Source: Musa acuminata AAA Group | Taxonomy: Eukaryota > Streptophyta > Magnoliopsida > Zingiberales > Musaceae | Direction: 5' to 3' | DNA: 64,000 nt | Assembly (NCBI RefSeq): GCF_036884655.1 | Contig: NC_088356.1 | Span: 17,056,001 to 17,120,000, forward strand | In this document: piece after piece, positions 43,067 through 53,369 of the stretch | Layout of the letters: each line of letters begins with the position of its first letter | How positions within the stretch are numbered: the first letter of the stretch is position 1 | Made by a program: the position numbers and the translations under genes | The notes under the pieces: generated by a model | Database searches by the model: none | Told to the model about the DNA's origin: nothing | The model's input: the letters and a program-made list of their open reading frames with translations, nothing else

Positions 43067-43073
43067 ACTTATA
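43067..43073 (-). promoter_or_regulatory. TATA-like box of Tat-1 antisense gene
   Basis: TATAAGT on the minus strand, 124 bp before the ATG. Tat-2 has TATAAGTA 122 bp before its ATG (59452-59459). Confidence 0.6.
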
Positions 43074-43359
43074 AGGAGACCGCATCCCGCCAGGAGGCGG
43101 TGACCCTTCCTCTCCCGAAGCCCGTTGCAGAAGAGGAAGGCGTCACCTCGCCATAAATGCAGCCTGACACGGCGGAGGGCTGCCGCGCAGCACGGGCACC
43201 AAGGCAATCATCATGCCTCGGGGACGGTAATCGAGACAGGCTTAAATGCATTAATCACGCTTAGCCCTAATCATACCAAACTCGAAGCCCGACGAACGCC
43301 AAAAGGGGGGAGCCCCTTGACCTTCCCCAGAAGAAAACCCGGCGCGGCCAGCCCGCCTG

Positions 43360-44262
43360 GGCCTTCCTCCTCGGTCGCGTAATGCCCGAGGCGCCCCAGC
43401 GCGGCCACCCCGCCTGGGCCTTCACCTCCTCGGTCGCGTAATGCCCGAGGCGCCCGAACGCGGCCAGCCCGCCTGGGCCTTCCTCCTCGGTCGCGTAATG
43501 CCCGAGGCGCTCCTGCGCGGCCAGCCTGCCTGGGCCTTCCCCCTCGGTCGCGTAATTCCCGAGGCGCCCCAGCGCGGCCAGCCCGCCTGAGCCTTCCTCC
43601 TCGGTCGCGTAATGCCCGAGTGCCTTCCTCCTCGGTCGCGTAATGCCCGAGGCGCTCCTGTGCGGCCAGCCTGCCTGGTCCTTCCCCCTCGGTCGCGTAA
43701 TACCCGAGGCGCCCCAGCGCGGCCAACCCGCCTGAGCCTTCCTCCTCGGTCGCGTAATGCCCGAGTGCCTTCCTCCTCGGTCGCTTAATGCCCGAGGCGC
43801 TCCTGCGCAGCCAGCCCGCCTGGGCCTTCCCCCTCGGTCGCGTAATGCCCGAGGCGCCCCAGCGCGGCCAGCCCGCCTGAGCCTTCCTCCTCGGTCACGT
43901 CATGCCCGAGTGCCTTCCTCCTCGGTCGCGTAATGCCCGAGGCGCTCTTGCGCGGCCAGCCCGCCTGGGCCTTCCCCCTCGGTCGCGTAATGCCCGAGGC
44001 GCCCCAGCGCGGCCAGCCCGCCTGAGCCTTCCTCCTCGGTCGCGTAATGCCCGAGTGCCTTCCTCCTCGGTCGCGTAATGCCCGAGGCGCCCCAACGCGG
44101 CCAACCCGCCTGGGCCTTCCTCCTCGGTCGCGTAATGCCCGAGGCGCCCCAGCACGGCCATCCCGCCTGGGCCTTCACCTCCTCGGTCGCGTAATGCCCG
44201 AGGCGTCCCAACGCGGCCAGCCCGCCTGGGCCTTCCTCCTCGGTCGCGTAATGCCCGAGACA
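43360..44262 (-). repeat. Tandem array upstream of Tat-1 antisense gene
   Basis: About fifteen units of mostly 57-59 bp with shorter 31-32 bp variants. The unit includes TCGGTCGCGTAATGCCCGAG and GCGCGGCCAGCCCGCCTG. Because 57 is a multiple of three the units stay open in several frames, giving spurious ORFs. On the minus strand the unit resembles the 64-bp unit of Tat-2 (shared AGGCGGG, CCGCGC, CTCGGG, ACCGAGGAG in order). Tandem repeats between pol and the 3' LTR are known for Tat-clade elements. Confidence 0.88.
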
Positions 44263-44399
44263 CACCAGTACAGTTGGCATACCCGAAAACCCCATCAAGG
44301 TAAAACGAACTGGACCGCCTGCCGCCTGAGACCACCTCGACACCAAGAGACGCGGCCATGCCTCAAGCTCCCTTCCCCCGTCCCAACCGACGCATGGCT

Positions 44400-44418
44400 C
44401 CTTTTCGAGGGGGGAATA
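44400..44418 (+). other. Polypurine tract of Tat-1
   Basis: TTTTCGAGGGGGGAATA just before the 3' LTR. The Tat-2 counterpart, on the minus strand at about 57895-57912, is TTTCGGGTGGGGCATA. Confidence 0.7.
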
Positions 44419-44966
44419 TGATAGGGAAAATACTGGTCGGATGACGCGCCGTGACGACAGCCCCCGGAAAAGCAATAACGCTGACTAGACCCGCCCTGAC
44501 AACTCCCGCTGTTGAACGGCGACCTCCGACCCCGCATGGTTGACCACGACAAGGCAGGACAATGGCCTACCCCCCGCCCATACCCTGCTACGAACCGCTC
44601 CACCACGCGACCCCAGCAGCCGCGTCAGACGCCATCAGAGGTACCCCCTCACTCCAGCAGGCGGTCAAGTCAGGTAATACTAACCTCCTCTATAAATACC
44701 CCTAAGTCCTAAGCAAAAGGGGAGGCTCTCAACATACTCAATACTCGGAGGTTTCTCCTCCTCCCAAAACCCCCTCCACATCTTTCGCTAACTTGATCGT
44801 CGGAGGGGTCGGGTCGAGCACCCCGACCCGACCTTGGTGCAGGTACGAAGTCTTCGGAGACTCAGCGGGCTCGAGGAGACTCCCCATCCTTTGACCACCA
44901 CCTTCCGGACCCGAACCAAGCCGCGACGACCTTAGGGCCACGGCTGAACAGTTACTGACCGTAACA
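44419..44966 (+). repeat. 3' LTR of Tat-1
   Basis: 548 bp, near-identical to 23010-23557 (differences seen near 44488, 44794 and 44797). TATA box 44691-44698. Followed by TSD AGTTT. Confidence 0.95.
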
Positions 44967-44971
44967 AGTTT

Positions 44972-45512
44972 CAGTTCACTCGGTGGGATATTGATGAAAG
45001 TGTGGAGTCACAGCTTGCGAGAACTTTCAACTCGCTTTGTGCAGAGGAAGCTCAGATCGTTGAAGGTTGATGAAAAGAAAGCTGAAGATCAATGACGAGG
45101 CTGCCTCTGTACTCTTGCTATCATCTGCATCTCATCTGCTACTGCATGCTTCAGATGATAGACTTAAGCTGGCCGCTCTCATGGATCTGATGGTGTCCAT
45201 TACTTTTGTATGCTTGCTTATAGAAAAGATAACTTCACTGATTGCTCCAAGCTCCAGGACACTGTGTGATAAGACTGTTAGAAATGAGCGACACGACGTT
45301 GATGATGTTGATGGTGCGACTGGAGCGACTGGAGTAGGAGATGGCGGTTGTGATATTAATAGATCCGGAGATAGCTTTGACGTTGATGAATGAAGGTTTT
45401 TTGCAGCTGCAAGTGAAAGGAAAATAAGACAATGGTGAAGAGGAAGAGAGAGGATGATGGATGCGAGATCAGAATTATTGTCGTCGAGGAAATCTTGCTA
45501 AGGCAAGTTTGA
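44972..45512 (+). other. Unassigned, right flank of Tat-1
   Basis: Continuation of the pre-Tat-1 sequence from 23009. Contains open frames (about 44973-45069 +, 45067-45393 +, 45235-45432 -) with no recognisable domain. It lies directly inside the Ale-type primer site at 45513, so on the minus strand it occupies the leader position of that element. Confidence 0.45.
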
Positions 45513-45524
45513 GCTCTGATATCA
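45513..45524 (-). other. Primer-binding site of Ale-type element
   Basis: TGATATCAGAGC on the minus strand, adjoining the LTR; one mismatch to the tRNA-Met-type site. Confidence 0.75.
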
Positions 45525-45783
45525 TGTTAGAAATAAAATGAAGAAAATATTATTGTGTTTGATTTGGTGCTCCTTATTTATATATGTTAGGAAGAAACAT
45601 TTTCTTCGACGGAGCTACGATATTTCTTCGTGTAGTTAAAAAAATCTTAACTGTTATCAAGGAAAATCTTAGCTGTTATTAGTTTATTTGCATACAAAAT
45701 TTTGAGGAAATAATTGATAATCTAAAGATGCATGATTCTATTGGTCCGATGTTATAGAAGACATTATGATTTGTATATTAACA
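45525..45783 (-). repeat. 5' LTR of Ale-type Copia element
   Basis: 259 bp bounded by TGTTA and TAACA on each strand, with a TATATAAATAAGG box on the minus strand (45572-45584). Its outer end is overlapped by the MULE target duplication. It is probably the 5' LTR of the decayed minus-strand Ale element whose gag-integrase lies at 6578-8567. Confidence 0.78.
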
Positions 45784-45784
45784 A

Positions 45785-46040
45785 GGGTTAAGGTCTATTT
45801 TAGCCTTTGTGATTTTAGTCATGCATCTCTTAAGTTCTTATGGTTTACTTGTGTCTAAAATAATCTTATATTTTAAAAAATATAGCATATAAACCTCTCC
45901 TATCAAGTCTAAGTTAATAGATGTTAAAGTCTTCTTATATGGTATGTTAATTCACAATAAACCATTCATATAATGACACGTATAATTTAAGTTTAAAAAA
46001 AACTGATAATATGTGGATTTGAAAACGTGGACCGATTGCT
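45785..46040 (+). repeat. Left terminal inverted repeat of MULE
   Basis: Pairs with the right arm through blocks such as TTATGGTTTACT, ATAGCATATAAACC, ATAATGACACGTATAAT and AAACGTGGACCG, with gaps. About 250 bp. Confidence 0.87.
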
Positions 46041-46049
46041 TAATCAATC

Positions 46050-46830
46050 ATGTGAAGGTGAGTCAAGAGACATTAGTCTTCATGGCGGAGTGCTCCTACA
46101 CCTTCCACTTTCCCTATATTGTTGCCTACGTCAAGAGCCACGCCAACCTCGCTTGCCCCATCTGCTCTGCCTCCTGGCACCATGTGCTCTTCCTCTCCTA
46201 CTCCATCGCCAAGAAGATGATACACTCGCTATCGAGCAAGGGACGATAAGAGAGACGGAGAATCGAACCCTGAATAGGAGAACTATCAAAGGTGGTAGCT
46301 AGAACACCAGCAAAGGCGGGGAATGACAACTGGGGGAGAATAGAGTGGTTGTTGCCATCGTCGCTACTATTGTTGCTAAGGTCTATGACAACAACGAGCC
46401 ACTACTGCTTATGTCAAAACCCAACTAGGAAGGGGGCATGGATAAGGATAAGGAACCTTATAGCGATAATAAGGAGACGGAGGACATGGAATGAGAGGAC
46501 GAGTTCTATAGGCTCCTTGTGGCCCCTCACGCTTAATCTACTAACCGAATTAAAGGAGGCGTCCTTTGTTGGCCGACACTAATGTTCAAGGCTAGTGGCA
46601 TCCTTGTGATTGTGATGCTGCAAGCAGCTTTGGTATTAGAAGAGTGGAGGCACCAAAGCTACGTGGTGGCTCTCAAGGTGAAAGTGTCACCGATAAGATT
46701 CTTGGCCCCTCTCTGTGCCCTAATTGATGTAGTGATAGTGCTAGAGATAAGACAAGGCATGATAGCGGAGAAGCTCTAGATGTTGAAGCATATAATGTGG
46801 CTATTGTGGCCTTCTTGACCATAGCAGGTG
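46050..46830 (+). pseudogene. Captured WAV3-like RING/vWA E3 ligase fragment
   Basis: In several frames the interior reads as one stretch of a plant RING-finger protein with a von Willebrand A domain (WAV3/EDA40 family, ubiquitin ligases that influence root gravitropism). AECSYTFHFPYIVAYVKSHA and CPICSASW (46085-46190) are the second half of a RING finger, with a tyrosine replacing an expected zinc-binding cysteine. YDDNEPLLLMSKPN lies near 46385-46430. SYVVALKVK and a decayed IDVVIVLEI ... MIAEKL segment (46655-46780) match the run-up to and start of the vWA domain. Stops and frameshifts are frequent. Expression as protein is very unlikely. Confidence 0.72.
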
Positions 46831-46921
46831 TTAAGAGTCTCCTCCCTCTATGATGGATGTCAAGACAAGGCCAGCGTGCTGCCCGCTAGATTGTGGAAAG
46901 GCTTATTTTGAAGGAAATTGA

Positions 46922-47034
46922 TTAGGTAGACGGTCCACGTTTTTAAATCCATCTATTATTATTATTTTTTTAACTTACATTATACGTGTCATTATATTAA
47001 TGGTTTATTATAAGTCAGCATGTCACGTAACCAG
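46922..47034 (-). repeat. Right terminal inverted repeat of MULE, inner part
   Basis: Inverse of about 45930-46040 (ACGGTCCACGTTTTTAAATC near its inner end). Cut at ACTCT by the solo LTR. Confidence 0.87.
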
Positions 47035-47039
47035 ACTCT

Positions 47040-48642
47040 TGTTGGGAAATCTTTGGGGTGACATCACATGCGCAGTGGAAGAATAGAAAATAAAATCCCC
47101 AATTCCCAAATATATGTTCATCGTCGTGCGAAGATTGGTGCGTAAAATCCGCGAAATAGAAAACCACGTGTGAGATAGATTGTGTTACCTAGGGAGATCG
47201 TATATCCCTGAATCCCTAGAGATCTCTAGGAGAGGGTGAAGGAGGTCAAACACCTTCCTCTCTAGTGGTAATCCACATAGAAGGGCTGCGATGATACTCC
47301 TTAAAACAACAGGCCTACTTTGAGGTGGAGAGAGGGAGGAGAATAGGAGAGAAAGCAAAAAACTCTAGCCTATAAATTATTGAGTCCCACCTATTTATAG
47401 AGGTCCCTTATCAACTTAACTCTAATGGATCTTACCCTATTGGGTATTAGATCTCCATCTAACTACCCATACCTCTTAGATTAGTAGATCTCTATCCAAT
47501 AATCTCTCATGGGCTCTTATTGGATCTCATCCATAAGATCCAATAATTTAGAGGATTATTGGATATCCAATAAGATAGGGGCTCCGACGGATATCTCATA
47601 TCCGAACCTCTACTCATCGTAATGCCCATCATATATGTATGACCCTCTAAGCCTAATATTGAGTTAGCCATGAGTCATATCTATCAGAACTCCTTCTGGC
47701 TCAATGAATTATTATCTCCATAATAATTCACTCGACTCATCGACTATGTATGTACTAGGCCAATATGCTGTAGTCCCCAGATGATATAGGGGAATCCAAT
47801 CCATTGGACCTGTCTATCCTTAGTTACCATGTACCTATAGTCCCTCATCCATCTAATATCCCAGAGACCATGTACTGGGTATGGTGCTGTCAGACCCATA
47901 CGGTTTTTACTTGGGTCTCGCTCTAATCGGATTCTCCTAGATAACTCTTTTTCTCTCAATCCGAATGACCTTAGTCAGGGATTTCTTTGAGCAAAAATAC
48001 ATGTGACATTCCTCTCATGACATCGAGAGTGGATGATCCTTTATCGATACTCAATAGCCCTTGTAAGGTTGACTACCAATTCCGATGACCGGTTGTGCTA
48101 GATTTGGGATATTCAAACCTATAAATCTGGTATCAAAGAGTGGAGCACTCATATAGGATATCCTTAGTGTCTCAAGTCTAAGGACTAGATACACCACTAG
48201 GACTACAGGATCGCTGTTTAACAATAAGACATTATCAACCATTCAACATTCCGTAAGCAGATCAATCAGTGAAATCATTCCCCAATGAGCACTTGTATTG
48301 TATCCCTAGTATCCCCATATGAGCAGCTATGAGACTAGCTGTATCCATTATATAGACGGGTATACAACACACCATTCTAACCGGTTATCTCGATATCCCT
48401 CTCGAGTAACCTATGACCAGGATTATGATTTGTGTTTAAAGACGAATCGGTCTCATTATTGTGATCCCATCACGATTCAATTCTCATTACACAGATATAA
48501 GGAAATCACAATATATATGCATATATCTAACAAGCAATATAAAGTGATAAATATCAAAATATAATTAGAAAAAAAATATTGTGTGTCAAGTCACACGTGC
48601 CATCACTCATGTGATTGACTTGCAGGGCACTTATGACTAGCA
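47040..48642 (-). repeat. Solo LTR inserted in MULE right arm
   Basis: 1603 bp from TGTTGGGAAATC to GACTAGCA, with TSD ACTCT (47035-47039, 48643-48647). The MULE left arm provides the empty site. A TATAAATAGG box reads on the minus strand (near 47391-47400), so the LTR is probably in minus orientation. No internal region or coding sequence. Small ORFs within it (47744-47959, 48051-48242) are incidental. Confidence 0.82.
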
Positions 48643-48647
48643 ACTCT

Positions 48648-48777
48648 AACTTCTATTAACTCAAAGTTAACAAGAGGGGTTTATATGCTATGTTTTTGAA
48701 AATATAAGAGTTGTTTTAGATATGAGTAAACCATAAAGACTTAAGAGGAGCATGACCAAAAGACTAAAATTTAACCC
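48648..48777 (-). repeat. Right terminal inverted repeat of MULE, outer part
   Basis: Inverse of 45785-45930; ends TTAACCC at 48777. Confidence 0.88.
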
Positions 48778-48786
48778 TATTAACAA

Positions 48787-50510
48787 CCATGCACCTAAAT
48801 ATGGCACAGGTGCTGCTTTTGCCTATCAATAAGGGTAAGTGATTAAGTATGCTAAATCCTAATTAGTATAATATTTTGATAGAGAAAAATGTGGATCCAG
48901 CTAAAACATTACAACTTGCTCTTTTTGAGTTCTCATAAGTTTTAGGTTTTTACTATAAACAAGGCTAAATTTGATTACTAAGATTGAAGTCAAAAGTTGG
49001 ACAAATAGATTTCTACCATGTACAACAAGACTATAGTTGATTTAGTCAGTTCTATTTAGATGTCATAATTTGTCACAGCGGAAGTCATCATATCTGCAAA
49101 ATATTGTGCAAGCCTAAAACTGAAAGTTGATTCCAAAGAATTGAAAGAATATGAAAGACTCGTAGATATTATAAATTGCTATTTTGGTTTTATATTTTGT
49201 TTTGTATAATTACGCACTTATGTAGATATTAAAATCAATAATACAAGGTAAAACCTACGAAAATGACTAATAGACAATACATAGGAATTCCATGAGCTGA
49301 TTACTATAAAAAATATATGTAAAGAATCACCAACATATTCATAGAGAGGCCTTTATAACCTCTATAATATTAGTAAATAAATATCTCTCATATTCGCTGA
49401 TACTCCTATTGGATATAATCTTGGAGCTCCGTAACATCAATCAAGATATTGATAGAAATCGTGCAAGTCTCCACTTGCTACCTTACATTGAAGAAAGTAA
49501 TAATCAGAATATAAATAATATTGGTGCATCAAAAAATGTGGCATTAATATTATCATAATAAATCATTGATGATAATTTTAATACTTGGTGCATTTCAAAT
49601 ATAACTGATGAATAAAAGTTCCATTGATGTGATAGCAAGATATTATATTTTATCCAACGATCATAATATAGTTCTTTGCTTTTTAAAGTGTATAGAAACA
49701 ATGTTATTATGATTAAAGTAAAATAATCTCGATTACGATTCAAAACAACCCATTTGTATAGGAGGAGAAGACATGCAAATTAAGAGGTTGATTATAATAA
49801 ATATGTAGTCCATAATTTACGGGCAACGATCTCAACACTTAAGTTTGATCGAATTCTATCAAGGACACCTTAAAAAAGTTCTGTTAGGCTAAGCAAAACT
49901 TAAGTCCCGGCTCACTTATCTCAATTCAAGTTAGGACCTGGATTAGAGCAGTTCTCAATCAAATACGAGCAAACACTAAGTAAAAGAATATGATAACCTT
50001 ATAAGTATTAGTTGTACACACCCGATAAAGAAAGTACTAAGGACTTAAGGCACTCTTCACCTTATAAAACAAGTGATGCGCCCCATCTAAAAGCACTCAA
50101 GAAATCCTTAACAAGTGTCCAACCAGTCTTAGCTACTCTAATCTTATAATATAGAAGAGAGGAAAAGAGAAAAAGAGAAAGAGATAAATTTTGTAAGATG
50201 TAACCAATCCTTCAAATTGCAACCTTCTTCCTCGAGTTCCAATAACTCAAGCTCTGCATCAAGCTTCACTTAGCTACTGTGAGAATTGCCCAAAGATTGT
50301 TGTCTAAACCTTAGGAGGAGGTTTCAACAGAAAGAAAGAAAGTGGAGACCTAAATCAACAGCAATACTTAAACTACCAAGAGCACCCAAGTATTATCCAA
50401 ATATAATATACTCCTATTAGCCTCCTTACATACTTTTAATTTCATTACTTTTAGCTTTACAAATAATAGATGTTCTCATTTGGTTTTACGGTTTGGTTTT
50501 ACGATTGATA
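48787..50510. other. Unassigned AT-rich DNA
   Basis: 1.7 kb with only short ORFs (for example 49504-49743 -) and no domain, terminal repeat or RNA gene that I can recognise. It precedes a truncated SIRE LTR. It may be the oldest host sequence in the window. Confidence 0.5.
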
Positions 50511-50929
50511 TGTTGAATCTCAAATTTTGATGATGAAATTAATTTATAAAATTATGATATAAAGTGCTTTTAAGTGACACAAGACTAGCTTCAATCAGGA
50601 AAAGATAAATTGATTAAAGTAGTGGAATCAGAGGTTGGGCTGAAATAGAATATATCAGAAGATTAGATGTTGAGCTAGAGAACTGGTCGATATGTTGGCA
50701 AAAGACTTCATGCTATAAGTTTAGGCATCGGGTCAGAAGGATCATAAATTGTGCCAAGGAGATTAGATGTTGCGGAGGTGAATATGCCGATTGGACAATA
50801 TGCCAAGGGAGAGAATGATACACCGAAAGGTCGGACGAAGCACCGAAGGGTCAGATGAAGCACCGGATGAACCAATGACGTGTCGGATAATATGTGATTC
50901 ATGCTTATAATCAATTATCTTGATTGAAG
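50511..50929 (+). repeat. SIRE-4: truncated 5' end of a SIRE-3-type LTR
   Basis: TGTTGAATCTCAAATTTTGATGATG start, then text matching 29888-30290 of SIRE-3 with many substitutions. No polypurine tract precedes it, so it is probably a 5' or solo LTR. It is cut at 50929 by SIRE-5; the rest should lie right of the window. Confidence 0.8.
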
Positions 50930-52199
50930 TGTTAGAGTCAATACAACACTAAGAGGGGGGGGGGGAGTTATAAATTAGTGTTTACGCAAAATTACATTGA
51001 TTTGAAAAATCTCATTCGATAAAATCATTTCGATAAAGCCCGTATCGGAAAGTAATAAAAGCAATGACTTAGAGTATATATAAAGTGAACTGAGCAGCTA
51101 AGTAATGAAAGTAAGCAGTAAGGAAAGAACACACCGGATTTATAGTGGTTCGATCGTTACGATCTACGTCCAGTTTCGATTCCTCCTCCGTCAACGTCAC
51201 CAGCGTCCACTAATGGTCTTCCTTCAATAAGCGAAGACCAACCACCTTCTAACTAAGCTTTTTCCTTTAGGAGACAACCCTTATAAGCCTCACACCTCTT
51301 CTCAAATGATTATAAAGCTAAAGAAAGAGGAAGAGGACTCCTAGCAATTTTACAACCCTTTTACACCCCAACACTTAAACATTTTTCCACGCTTTATTGC
51401 TACTTTGTTACCCTTTCATGTGGAAAGGAGTAGGGTTTTTATAGGCTCCAAAGGTTTCAGAATTGGAATAAAAAAGTGTCTCATGCCGGATTTTCAGGGT
51501 ACTAGCGGTACCACCACCTAGTCTGGCAGTACTATCTCCTGATAGAGCATCGGAGACTGGGCTCTGGTGGTACCATCGCCTGACATGGTGGTACCATTGC
51601 TTGGTAGTATTAACTACCGATGGCTCCACTGCCCAATCTGGGCAGTACCACCGCCCAGACCACTTGGGAGGCTGAGCCTCAAGCGATTCCATTGCCTGGC
51701 ATGGCTCCAAGTGGTCGAGTGGGCCTTCCATCCGGCCCAACTCAGCCCTAAATCAGGCCCAATTGGCCCTTAACTGAGTTAGTGAGATTACCTCTCAATC
51801 CTAACTCAATCTAAGTTCTAACTACGATAATTAAGGTATTAACTAAGCAATATTTGTCCAGCATGTCAATTTTCTTTCGGCGAAGTCTCGACGAACTTCC
51901 GATGAACTCTAAGCACACTTTTGGTGAACTCTCGACGAACTCTTGGCAAACTTTGGACGAACTCTCGGTGAACTCCTGATGAACTCTCGACGAACTCTTG
52001 GCAAACTCCTGACGAACTCTCGGCGAGCTTCTGGCATATCATCCAAATCTTTGACGTATCATCCGATTTTTGACTCTGGCCCAACATCTGCTTTATGCCT
52101 TATTTATTATCATAGTTAATCTTGCAATACTCTTCTCAACATATGGATTAGATCAACAATTTATCAGTTGATTTCATCATCAAAATCCGAGATTCAATA
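50930..52199 (-). repeat. 3' LTR of SIRE-5
   Basis: On the minus strand TATTGAATCTCGG ... GACTCTAACA. Contains the usual CACTAA/TTAGTG region around an 11-base G run (about 50957-50967 on plus), a TATA box on the minus strand (51436-51443) and GGTGGTACC-type repeats (about 51490-51700). Polypurine tract AAAAAAGGGGAAGAT at 52200-52214. Confidence 0.85.
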
Positions 52200-53369
52200 A
52201 TCTTCCCCTTTTTTATGTTGATAATCAATTGATGACGGAGTTAACCTTAACTCCCCTTATTTATATGTTATATTGAGATAAGCAAACTTGAATTCAAAAG
52301 GAATCATGACCTTTGAATTCAAGTGAAACAATTTTGATCACGAGGATCAAATACAATATATCAAATCAAAATTTTATATGTTTGTGCATCATTATAGTTT
52401 CAAATTAAAATATGCACAATTTTAAAACCTTACATTTCATCCTTCTTGTATGATACCAAAAATAAATCAACATCACTTCTGGCACATCATACATGATACT
52501 AAAATATTAAAATTTTTAAGCATTTATCACTTCATGCATTAAATCAATATTTTGATCATGAAACCAAACATTCATCATTTCTCCTATGCATGATACTAAA
52601 GCATCCATGATACATCATTTTGGGCATAACATGCATGATGCTAAGACATTAAAATTTTTAAGCATTTATCACTTTATGTATTAAATCAACATTTTGATCA
52701 TGATATTAAACTTTCATTATTTCTCTCCCTTTGTCATCAACAAAAAGAAGAATCATTCAATAATGCAAGTGTTTTAAACTATTCAAGCAAGTTTTACTCT
52801 AATTTATCCAAGTTAGCAAAAATGAGAAGTTAAGCAAAAACTTTGTATGATAACTACTTTTGCTTTTTGAAATGGGTAAGCTAGCATTTTTGCTTTAGAT
52901 GTGCAAGAGCTTTTTGGTTCTTCTTGAGATGTGCAAGTTTCTTTCTTCCTTTGTCATAAAAATAAAAAGAAGAGTAAGAAGAGTAAAGGAGGAATTCATT
53001 CTCCATAGGAAAAAATCAAGAACCAAATTCATGAAAGTTAAGTTTCATTGAATCAAGCTTCTACTATAGCAAAGAGAAAGGATATCGTAAAGGATCAAGA
53101 TGTCCATACTAAAAAATCAAATCTCTATTCTTGTAACTGATCATCACATACTAAAAGTCCATGAATAAAAATTCTTCTTTCGTGAGTAGAGTGAGGAAGA
53201 ATTCATGGGAAAGGATTATCAAATGAAGGATAAAAAATTCATGAATCAAGGCTCTTCTTTTGCAAATAGAAAGAGGAAAGATTCATATGAGATGATCTTG
53301 ATTTAAAAGGAAAATTCAACTTATGAAAAATCGAGAAATCCAAAAAGTATTCAAGAGGAACTCATGCAT
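52200..53369 (-). other. SIRE-5 3' non-coding region
   Basis: AT-rich, with the inverse of GTTGATGACAAAGGGAGAG near 52725-52745 and repeats related to those of SIRE-3. No ORF of note. Confidence 0.7.

Larger units (their letters stand above)
23010..44966 (+). mobile_element. Tat-1: Ty3/Gypsy Tat-clade element with antisense gene
   Basis: LTRs at 23010-23557 and 44419-44966 are both 548 bp and differ at about three positions by eye. The TSD is AGTTT (23005-23009, 44967-44971). Inside are a primer site near 23561, gag-pol (23740-28813), an antisense three-exon gene (42949 down to 28922), a tandem array (about 43360-44262) and a polypurine tract ending at 44418. The extra archaeal-type RNase H domain between RNase H and integrase marks the Tat clade. 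SIRE-3 (29888-41798) is nested in exon 2 of the antisense gene. Without nested elements Tat-1 is about 10 kb. Confidence 0.95.
45785..48777. mobile_element. Mutator-like element (Pack-MULE type) with captured gene fragment
   Basis: Long inverted terminal repeats begin GGGTTAA: left arm 45785 to about 46040, right arm 48777 down to about 46922, the latter split by a solo LTR. Both ends are flanked by an exact 9-bp duplication TATTAACAA (45776-45784, 48778-48786), diagnostic of Mutator-type transposition. Without the LTR the element is about 1.39 kb. It has no transposase; the interior is a decayed piece of a host RING/vWA gene. It is a non-autonomous Pack-MULE-like element. Confidence 0.88.

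Noticed and set aside
43360..44262. CRISPR-like repeat array
   Set aside because: Units are contiguous tandem repeats without unique spacers, in a plant retroelement.
43271..44475. Overlapping repetitive ORFs on the minus strand
   Set aside because: Products of the 57-59-bp tandem array upstream of the antisense gene, not a protein-coding gene.
45067..45393. 108-residue ORF right of Tat-1
   Set aside because: No recognisable domain, biased C-terminus, and located where an Ale leader is expected; kept as unassigned.
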